Source: Liolophura sinensis
Lineage: Eukaryota > Mollusca > Polyplacophora > Chitonida > Chitonidae
Direction: 5' to 3'
NCBI RefSeq assembly: GCF_032854445.1
Contig: NC_088295.1
Span: 55,969,249 to 56,029,248 of the forward strand
Length of the DNA: 60,000 nt
Shown here piece after piece: positions 57,601-60,000 of the stretch. The stretch's first letter is position 1, and each line of letters begins with the position of its first letter. The translations under genes were made by a program, and so were the position numbers. The notes under the pieces were generated by a model. It worked only from the letters and a program-made list of their open reading frames with translations, did no database searches and had not been told where the DNA came from.

Positions 57601-59940
57601 ATATTTTATTAAGAGTGGGAAAATTCTTGTACGGTGAATTGGGAAACAGTCCCAGTGTCTGGAATAGGTATTTGTGATCCAGTTTATGAACTCAGAGACA
57701 GTTGAAGCCTCGTGGGAACCAGTCCCATGAAGCCGGGAATACAGTGTCAAAAATCTGGGAATCTTTCCCAATCCCAAAGTTCTGGGACTCTTCAGTTTCA
57801 CGAAAATCTGAGAATCCAGGACCAGTCTCGTGCAAGTGGAAATTATCCGAGATAACAACAGTGGACAACAGAGATTATATATCAGAATATATCAACTGAA
57901 ATTTGGTACCATAATTTGAGACAACAGTCTCATGAGACTTTCTGTGCCATGTATTATGTTTATCTGGACTCTTCCCATACAACACTTAAACGGTACAGTA
58001 AATGTGTCAACTACTCGTTCCTCCCTCGTCATAATAAATATTCATCATCTGATTCACTGACAATCTGCTGTTGGAGAACTTTCATTTCGTATAAGAATCT
58101 CGAATCTCATGTACAAGTAATACTGGATTACGAGCCAATTTCAGGAAATGTTATGAAATCGAATCCAAATAGTAGCGTCGTCTCCAAGTTCAGGGGGAGA
58201 AAATCCTGATTGGTTTCTTCATGTAACAAGCTTCGCTCTGCACGTTAAATATTGAACAGGATTTAAAGTGAGTGAATGGTGTCACACTCATAGGTACCTG
58301 TATATTTGAGGAGAAGACATCATAAGAAACGAAAGCACATAAGACAAATACAATAATAGAACCGCTACAGTACTATTCTTTTGTTAATAATTGCGGCAAT
58401 TTGTTTCCTCACAGAACTCCTGGAGCTGATGAGGCGTACTGCAGGACGGACCCTCAGCTGAGGTTGAACTGCGTCTACACCTTCATGGTGGAGGAGTATA
58501 TCCTGGCTGCTAAGCGGGGTAAACACATCAGCTGTCCTCAGCACGGAGCCGTGTCCCCGCTGTTAGTCATAGGGCCACTTCAGAGCCCTGTACAGTTCCA
58601 TCTGGCCCCAGACCTGGTATGTCGCTGGTGACATGTTTACAAGTGTTTACCTTTTAAATATGCTCCATCAGTAATGTTAGTGTACAGGTGTTGTTGTATA
58701 CTACCACTCATAAGACTTACTTCAAAATTCTTGGCACTGATATTCTTGAGTGTGGCGGAAAACGCCACTATGCGGTAAATAATAAATATAATAACTGTGT
58801 GCTAACTATATGGAGATAGCATGATCATAAATTTTCAATTTGATATCATCTGATATTGTTGTTCTGTAAATGATTTATTTTTAAGACTTATTTGATCCGA
58901 AAATGGCTGAAGGCACACTTTTTCCTGCACCTCCATAACTAAACAACATCCATAGCCTGTATTAAAATGTTAGATATATATGTATATATATATTTGAAAT
59001 TGAACTGGTCATTTCAGAATGATATGATGTACATTTCATCAAGTATGGTGAATGACTTAATATTTTGCCCATGACTAGATTTGTACATATTGCCTGAGTT
59101 CTTGGAACTGGTTTTTTTTTTTTGGAAGGTAGTATGATATCCGAGTGAAAAATCTGAAGTTTCTGCTCCAAAAGTGGTTTTATAAGACTTTATTGGCATC
59201 TAATGATATCTAAATTTTAGGTCATGTACGTACTGTTTTTGACAACCCAACTCCCCCCTGAACCTTGATGATTGGGTGCAGTTATTTAAAGCAACACAAC
59301 TGTGAAGTTTGCATTTTTATTTTGCTTTTTCAACCATTGCAGTTCCCACAATGTGGCTGTAATATGTGGAGAAGCAGTGTTAAGATATAATCATTCATTC
59401 CACAGTTACAGTTGCCACAATATGGCTGTAATATGTGGAGAAGCAGTGTTAAGATATAATCATTTATTCCACAGTTACAGTTGCCACAGTGTGGCTGTAA
59501 TATGTGGAGAAGCAGTGTTAAGACATAATCATTCATATCACAATTACAGTTGCCACAATATGGCTGTAATATGTGGAGAAGCAGTGTTAAGATATAATCA
59601 TTTATTCCACAATTACAGTTGCCACAGTGTGGCTGTAATATGTGGAGAAGCAGTGTTAAGACATAATCATGTATTCAACTATTACAGTCCCATTTTGTCC
59701 TTGATGCAGTTCCATTTGATCATACCTGTACATTAATTGCCTGTATAATTACCAATTTAACCATATTTGTCATAATAAACAAATACATGGACATTTGTTT
59801 TCTTATTTAACCAGCATTGTTTTGTCTTGGTCCAGGTGTTCGCAGACCTTCCTGAGGAGTTGTTAATCAGGGAAGACAGGTTACATGTGGGAGCATATCT
59901 GGGTCACGGAGCATTTGGCTTTGTCTTCGCTGGAGAACTG
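24622..59940 (+). CDS. LRRK1: LRRK1-type ROCO protein kinase (ANK-LRR-Roc-COR-kinase), 23 coding exons, 3' end outside window
   Basis: Exons: 24622-24892, 26221-26261, 29493-29655, 30011-30046, 31185-31314, 33515-33659, 35844-37729, 40223-40448, 42126-42296, 42991-43133, 45796-45916, 46649-46807, 47493-47612, 48757-48885, 49442-49574, 50445-50577, 51632-51726, 52538-52660, 53584-53765, 54858-55736, 56386-56528, 58415-58616, 59836-59940. All phases join; 5736 nt encode 1912 residues so far. The ATG at 24622 (CCAAAATGT) follows an in-frame TAA. Domains: ankyrin repeats about 60-440, LRRs about 600-1050, Roc about 1075-1290, COR about 1291-1800, kinase from about 1890. Ankyrin repeats plus ROCO plus kinase indicate LRRK1 rather than LRRK2. 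LRRK proteins are GTP-regulated Ser/Thr kinases acting on Rab GTPases at endomembranes. The N-terminal part is longer than in human LRRK1 (kinase near 1240) and closer to nematode and fly LRRK lengths. Weakest points: exon 3 donor (GTTTGT) and exon 4 (36 nt). Confidence 0.93.
24893..26220. other. LRRK1 intron 1
   Basis: 1.3 kb, AT-rich, beginning with a long T tract after the GTAAGT donor. A degraded SINE family 1 tail is visible at about 25575-25650. Nothing else is recognised. Confidence 0.5.
26456..26692 (+). mobile_element. MITE family A copy, both ends present
   Basis: Begins CCTAATTCCTCAGCCTTTCT and ends ACGTCGAAGAATTACAGT. The internal AATTTGATTTTGGAGAC block and the AGGGCTTCACAAAAAGTATA block match other copies. 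It lies in LRRK1 intron 2 (26262-29492). Confidence 0.75.
26693..27940. other. Part of LRRK1 intron 2, no gene recognised
   Basis: AT-rich intron sequence with ordinary scattered short open frames; nothing specific seen. Confidence 0.4.
27941..28055 (-). mobile_element. SINE family 1, 5'-truncated and rearranged copy
   Basis: Minus-strand tail GTTTATTTATTTGATTGGTG, an internal T-tract and a partial duplication (ACTCATGAGTTTTACTCATG), then AATATTTCACTTTTACAATC and CAGCATTATGG. Confidence 0.65.
28777..29043 (+). mobile_element. SINE family 1, full-length tRNA-derived copy (reference copy in this window)
   Basis: The head CCTCCGTGGCTCAGTTGGTT is a tRNA-like A box; GTGAGTTCAAGTCCAGCTC supplies the B box (GTTCAAGTCC). 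A body with GGATGGTCGTGGGTTTCCCC follows, then the tail AATATTCTTGAGTACGGCGT and an AAATAAATAAAT end. Near-repeats ATGTTGCAAAA (left) and ATGTCACAAAA (right) flank it as a mutated target-site duplication. It is inserted inside another repeated sequence (compare 28480-28560 with 29050-29130), in LRRK1 intron 2. Confidence 0.92.
29711..29816. repeat. 23-bp minisatellite, about 4.5 copies
   Basis: Repeats of TTTTTCTTTTGGTCTTGGTA follow 56 bp after the exon 3 donor of LRRK1. Each unit ends GGTAAGAT, a donor-like string. Confidence 0.9.
30011..30046 (+). CDS. LRRK1: Small 36-nt LRRK1 exon 4 (phase 1-1 cassette)
   Basis: The acceptor TTTTTTTTCCAG and donor GTATGT flank 36 nt that code for VNRVQKHHKLIE in frame. 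Exons 3 and 5 also join in frame without it, so it could be skipped without loss of frame. Presence in mRNA is inferred only from splice sites and phase. Confidence 0.6.
30287..30864. mobile_element. TTAA-flanked MITE, copy 2
   Basis: TTAA-GGAGAAGAAAA at the left, TTTTCTTCTCCT-TTAA at the right. The body matches 17564-18131 throughout (for example GCATTTCCTCGCAGGTGCAT, ACACGAACAAGCCGGCAGTT, ATTACAGGGTGTTAAAGATG) with scattered substitutions. It lies in LRRK1 intron 4. Confidence 0.82.
31296..33290 (+). repeat. 30-bp tandem array carrying a splice-donor copy in each unit, about 66 copies
   Basis: Unit: GTACACACCTCTCAG, then TCTGTAAGTGTACAT. The first unit straddles the exon 5/intron 5 border of LRRK1 (exon end CTCAGCCT, intron start GTAAGT), so each repeat copies the exon end and the donor. 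By eye about 50 units keep CTGTAAGT. Blocks 32041-32400 and 32401-32760 are nearly identical, a 12-unit higher-order duplication. Long open frames on both strands here (up to 278 codons) are artefacts of the 30-nt period. Confidence 0.96.
34037..34210 (+). mobile_element. SINE family 1, diverged copy
   Basis: CAGGAGTCTCTCACCAATGC, a damaged B-box region, CCACCATAATGCTAG and a GAAACACCAGTCAAATAAAT tail. Lies in LRRK1 intron 6. Confidence 0.8.
34700..34925 (+). mobile_element. MITE family A, diverged copy
   Basis: Family A body (AATTGGATTGGCCATTTTCA, AATATGCCTGATAAAAC) ending ATCAAGAATTACAG. The left end is eroded. Confidence 0.6.
35536..35757 (+). mobile_element. MITE family A copy, both ends present
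   Basis: Begins TACCCTAGTTCTTCAACCTA and ends GGGAAGGTTGAAGAATTACA. It lies 87 bp upstream of LRRK1 exon 7 (35844). Confidence 0.75.
36840..43133 (+). CDS. LRRK1: LRRK1 leucine-rich-repeat block (exons 7-10)
   Basis: LRR units follow LxxLxLxxNxLxxLP: KIDVSGNNVQMLPRFLFRLP, LQLLDVSNNNISGI, KIFLHHNALSTIPEFLFRLG, ILDLSYNNIHTLPAEMW and EVNLSHNRLSSLPML. A polar insert of about 85 residues with a GSGSNSEPLDE segment follows (nucleotides about 37220-37490). Then come VLNLAHNQFSHVPTGLP, LDLSGNQLTCVGF, LILNNNNIRSILPD, ELDLAENKLSSLQFF (exon 8), ALDVASNQIRVLPAAIGEM with SLNLSNNNIRDLPPDMGLLK (exons 9-10) and LWQLNLENCPLEGP. Exon 7 is 1886 nt, large for this gene, and joins ankyrin and LRR domains without an intron. 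Exon 8 opens with a Thr/Ser/Arg-rich linker (KTPDKRPRMTSTSSGSS). Confidence 0.9.
38218..38432. mobile_element. MITE family B copy, right end cut by a larger element
   Basis: Starts TACTGTAAGTCTTCAACCTT and carries the family body (TTTTCAGTGGAATTTCTGCA, CATAAAACTGTGGAAATTAT). It ends AAAAGGTTGAAGAAC exactly where the inverted-repeat element at 38435 begins; the usual TTA-type terminus is missing. Confidence 0.7.
38435..40184. mobile_element. 1.75-kb non-autonomous DNA element with 43-bp terminal inverted repeats
   Basis: The left end GCCACCTTGACACTTCTATG (38435 on) matches the complement of the right end, which reads GCTACCTTGACACTTGCACG inward from 40184. About 35 of 46 bases agree, including GATTTT, CCCG and AATG blocks. 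The GC- and CACG/GTTCAC-rich subterminal parts differ from the surrounding intron. No transposase frame is seen, and the target-site duplication could not be resolved. It fills most of LRRK1 intron 7, ending 38 bp before exon 8 (40223). Confidence 0.75.
39118..39405. repeat. 31-bp minisatellite, about 9 copies, inside the inverted-repeat element
   Basis: Units of ACAAATCCCAATTATACACT plus TATTCTCATAA, for example starting at 39121 and 39152. Confidence 0.92.
40449..42125. other. LRRK1 intron 8
   Basis: AT-rich intron. Holds a MITE family B copy (41228-41443) and a degraded SINE family 1 tail (about 42010-42080). Nothing else recognised. Confidence 0.5.
41228..41443. mobile_element. MITE family B copy
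   Basis: CTTTTCAACCTCACGTTTTC, TCAGTGGAATTTATTGCATA, TCATAAAACTGTGCAAA, ending GAATGTTGAAGAATTAGAG. Confidence 0.68.
43545..43926 (+). pseudogene. Frameshifted relic resembling the Cys-rich domain of Mutator-like transposase proteins
   Basis: An open frame after a stop near 43545 encodes GCRIVEIDVLSKRIRCELCN, SPLHFSGIIGERQLGVGSNL and KVKCPAGAVINDVPESE. The order GxRIV-[DE]-x-x-VL, CxxC, GERxxGxGS and a following VKC matches the domain found in Mutator-like transposase proteins of invertebrates, as I recall the family. The similarity continues in a shifted frame (DAFDVNIQGFIGSEQF, to a stop at about 43926), so the copy is broken. It lies in LRRK1 intron 10 (43134-45795). No terminal repeats were found. 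Confidence 0.5.
43927..45795. other. Rest of LRRK1 intron 10
   Basis: AT-rich sequence without recognised genes. A minus-strand frame of 112 codons at 45321-45659 is AT-driven and resembles nothing I know. Confidence 0.4.
45796..49574 (+). CDS. LRRK1: LRRK1 Roc (Ras of complex) GTPase domain, exons 11-15
   Basis: Starts NLIFVGQHDIGKTSLLHLM, with P-loop GxxxxGKT/S at residues about 1084-1092. STVGID is the switch I-like segment. RTWDFGGQREYYATHQYFL carries the switch II DxGGQ at 1160-1164. LYLVVWNL follows, then WLVNIQARAPGSAVIIVGTHLD with the Roc-specific THxD guanine-binding motif at 1217-1220. VLHVRNVSCKTEENI supplies the late conserved segment. Established for the family: Roc binds GTP/GDP and controls the kinase through COR. 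The Arg of the ARA segment (about residue 1206) aligns with LRRK2 Arg1441, the Parkinson-linked site. All core nucleotide-binding residues are intact, so a functional GTPase is expected. Confidence 0.95.
47133..47335. mobile_element. MITE family B copy, both ends present
   Basis: Starts TTGTAAACCTCCAACCTTTT and ends TTTAAAGGTTGAAGAATTAG. The body has TTCAGTGGAATTTTAATATG and CACATAAAACTGTGCAGATT. Lies in LRRK1 intron 12. Confidence 0.75.
47799..48150 (+). mobile_element. SINE family 2 copy with tRNA-like head
   Basis: Head GTGGCCTAATGGTTAGAGCG and TCTGCCTCGAAGCCAG (A-box region), then AGGATCAAACCCAGGTCGGG (B-box region). The family body follows: CTTGGCACTCAGCACTGAGA, CAGTGTAATATGACTGGATG. 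Lies in LRRK1 intron 13. Confidence 0.85.
48232..48450. repeat. 27-bp minisatellite, about 8 copies
   Basis: Units of GACATTAGTATTGTGTTATT plus GTTGCCT alternate with a GTCGTATT variant. Open frames on both strands follow from the 27-nt period. Confidence 0.93.
48963..49146. mobile_element. Foldback element: 62-65-bp inverted arms around a short loop
   Basis: The left arm (48963-49027) has AAGCCTAAAGC and CTCTTTGGAGAAAGTGGTAA then GACCCAT. The right arm (49083-49146) has ATGGGTCTTACCACTTTCTC, CAAAG and GCTTTTAGGCTT. The 55-bp loop contains the palindrome TGTTATACATGTATAACA. It lies in LRRK1 intron 14. Confidence 0.85.
49799..49908 (+). mobile_element. SINE family 1, 5'-truncated copy
   Basis: TCTGCCAGCAACCTGTGGAT, GGTTGTGGGTTTTACCCAGG, CCACCATAATGCTGG and GGCGTAAAACACTGATCAGA with an AAATAAATAAATA end. 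Lies in LRRK1 intron 15. Confidence 0.83.
50210..50275 (-). mobile_element. SINE family 1 tail fragment
   Basis: Complement of the tail: TTTATTTGTTTGATGTTTAA then CTCATGAATATTTCACTCT. Confidence 0.55.
50445..56528 (+). CDS. LRRK1: LRRK1 COR domain, exons 16-21
   Basis: After Roc, exons 16-19 encode YLLGQKIPRKYLLLQKIV, FRDMAELDQATRFLHENGVL, YFLDPQWLCDQLARVVSIPD and a segment ending in QFDTQNLLIPSMLASEHNP. This is the COR pattern (dimerisation and Roc-kinase coupling). Exon 20 (879 nt) continues with FSLHRLYFMTYFPSGFWPRL, then WKTGIDLVYLGNQVLCVKEF and, near its end, FKAAAKLLTQVVDRIDTLLH with DWFPDLGELRM. A Cys-containing basic stretch (CSKCINSQKKRDYKNRKR) precedes exon 21. Exon 21 holds a Ser/Arg linker (RPKGRSASLNTYLDEMRQTS). 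The decoy AG at 51456 gives an early stop, so 51632 was taken as the exon 17 start. Confidence 0.9.
51735..51950 (+). mobile_element. MITE family A copy
   Basis: AATTTGATTTTGAAGACTAA, TTTCAGGGCTTTACAAAAAT, TAGAATATGTCTGAACAACC, ending GATCGAAGAATTACAGTAGG. Lies just after the exon 17 donor of LRRK1. Confidence 0.7.
52856..53150. repeat. 20-bp minisatellite, about 15 copies
   Basis: Units of GTCACTTTATGGGGTGGGTT with single-base variants. Lies in LRRK1 intron 18. Plus-strand open frames of 87-108 codons through it are repeat artefacts. Confidence 0.95.
53375..53475 (+). mobile_element. SINE family 1, strongly diverged tail
   Basis: CCATTGTATAAAGGAAATAT followed by AATAAACACCAATCAATCGA. Only the tail pattern remains. 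Confidence 0.5.
53938..54055 (+). mobile_element. SINE family 1, 5'-truncated copy
   Basis: GGTCATGGTTTTCCCCCTTG, CCTCCAACCATAATGCTGG, GAATGAAATATTCTTGAGTA and AAACACCAATCAGATAAATA. Lies in LRRK1 intron 19. Confidence 0.82.
54250..54585 (-). mobile_element. SINE family 2, long well-preserved copy
   Basis: On the plus strand: GAGTGAGTGAGTGAGTGCTT, GGGGTTTAACGTCGTACTCA, CAGTCATATAACGACGAAGG, CTCCTTGTTGCAGGACGGAT, CATTATACTGATACGGGTCA and a tRNA-like ACCAAGGATTGATCCTGGAT end. Read on the minus strand, the tRNA-like part is the 5' head. It is the clearest copy of this family here. Confidence 0.85.
56110..56226 (-). mobile_element. SINE family 1, 5'-truncated diverged copy
   Basis: TTTATTTTGCTTGATTGATA, CTGTACTCCAAAATATTAAG, CAGTCATTATGGTGGGTGGA. 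Lies in LRRK1 intron 20. Confidence 0.65.
56580..56905. repeat. 24/27-bp minisatellite, about 13 copies
   Basis: Units of CATTGCCAGTGTGCTTGGCC plus ACAA or ACAG, with an occasional 27-nt form. The array begins about 50 bp after the exon 21 donor of LRRK1. The period keeps frames open on both strands; these are artefacts. Confidence 0.93.
57403..57542 (+). promoter_or_regulatory. Candidate internal promoter in LRRK1 intron 21
   Basis: In one 140-bp stretch: CRE palindrome TGACGTCA (57403-57410), CCAAT (57455-57459) and TATAAATA (57509-57516). An ATG follows at 57540, 31 nt after the TATA start. Order and spacing resemble a TATA-type RNA polymerase II promoter. The ATG opens only an 18-codon frame. 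No transcript evidence is available from sequence. Confidence 0.35.
58415..59940 (+). CDS. LRRK1: LRRK1 COR-kinase linker and start of the kinase domain (exons 22-23)
   Basis: Exon 22 (58415-58616) has a Cys/His pattern, NCVYTFMVEEYILAAKRGKH followed by CPQHG, similar to the linker before LRRK kinases. Exon 23 (59836-59940) encodes FADLPEELLIREDRLHVGAY and LGHGAFGFVFAGEL, where GHGAFGFV is the glycine-rich ATP-binding loop (residues about 1900-1907). The exon ends at a GTAAGT donor at 59941. The VAIK lysine, HRD and DFG-type motifs must lie past the window edge. Confidence 0.92.
58617..59334. other. First part of LRRK1 intron 22
   Basis: AT-rich intron sequence with a TATATATGTATATATATAT run near 58973; nothing else recognised. 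Confidence 0.4.
59335..59690. repeat. 69-bp tandem repeat, about 5 copies, before the kinase exon
   Basis: Units start GTTGCCACAATATGGCTGTA and contain ATATGTGGAGAAGCAGTGTT. GTTGCCAC recurs at 59411 and 59480. It lies in intron 22, about 145 bp upstream of exon 23. The 69-nt period (23 codons) keeps a 144-codon frame open. Confidence 0.93.
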
Positions 59941-60000
59941 GTAAGTTTGTACACGCCCAATGATGATTAAGGCATTGTTCACAGGATTTACACCACTGGA

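Noticed and set aside
59302-59736. 144-codon plus-strand frame preceded by an acceptor-like TTTTTCAACCATTGCAG, possible extra LRRK1 exon
   Set aside because: Exon 22 ends in phase 0, and in that phase this sequence meets TAA after about 15 codons; the long frame is a 69-bp repeat artefact.

Overview
The window is animal nuclear DNA: split genes with GT-AG introns, AT-rich introns, two tRNA-derived SINE families, several MITE-like families and an unusually high load of minisatellites. The SINE 3' tail (a TTCTTGAGTA..AACACCAATCAAATAAATAAA type sequence) and the second SINE family look lophotrochozoan, most likely molluscan. That placement is inferred from repeat style and protein similarity; no species is named. 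Exon coordinates were derived by hand from splice sites, phase and protein-family match.

Layout. (1) 366-7271, + strand: the last seven exons of RPF2, the Brix-domain 60S ribosome assembly factor; its 5' exons lie before the window. (2) 7272-12984: a repeat-filled interval between convergent genes, with a satellite built from a SINE tail (8410-9243) and a 36-bp minisatellite. (3) 12985-22412, - strand: a complete seven-exon gene for the spliceosome-associated factor SYF2 (235 aa), with a 9-nt first coding segment and one GC-AG intron. Its introns hold 111-bp and 86-bp arrays and a TTAA-flanked element. (4) 22413-24621: the head-to-head interval between SYF2 and the next gene. (5) 24622 to beyond the right edge, + strand: a LRRK1-type ROCO kinase. 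Twenty-three coding exons (5736 nt, 1912 codons, frame kept throughout) give ankyrin repeats, leucine-rich repeats, a Roc GTPase with intact P-loop, switch II and THLD motifs, COR, and the first part of the kinase domain up to the glycine loop. The rest of the kinase and any C-terminal domain lie outside the window.

The three genes are not an operon and share no obvious pathway: ribosome assembly, splicing and ROCO signalling. RPF2 and SYF2 are convergent; SYF2 and LRRK1 are divergent.

The most striking structure is LRRK1 intron 5 (31315-33514). It is almost wholly a 30-bp tandem array whose unit is the exon 5 end plus its own splice donor (CTCAGNCT/GTAAGT), so about 50 near-perfect donor sites follow the real one, each with an acceptor-like CCTCTCAG just before it. 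Other notable items are a 1.75-kb terminal-inverted-repeat element ending 38 bp before an exon, a decayed Mutator-transposase-like coding relic, a foldback element, and a CRE/CCAAT/TATA cluster inside a late LRRK1 intron.
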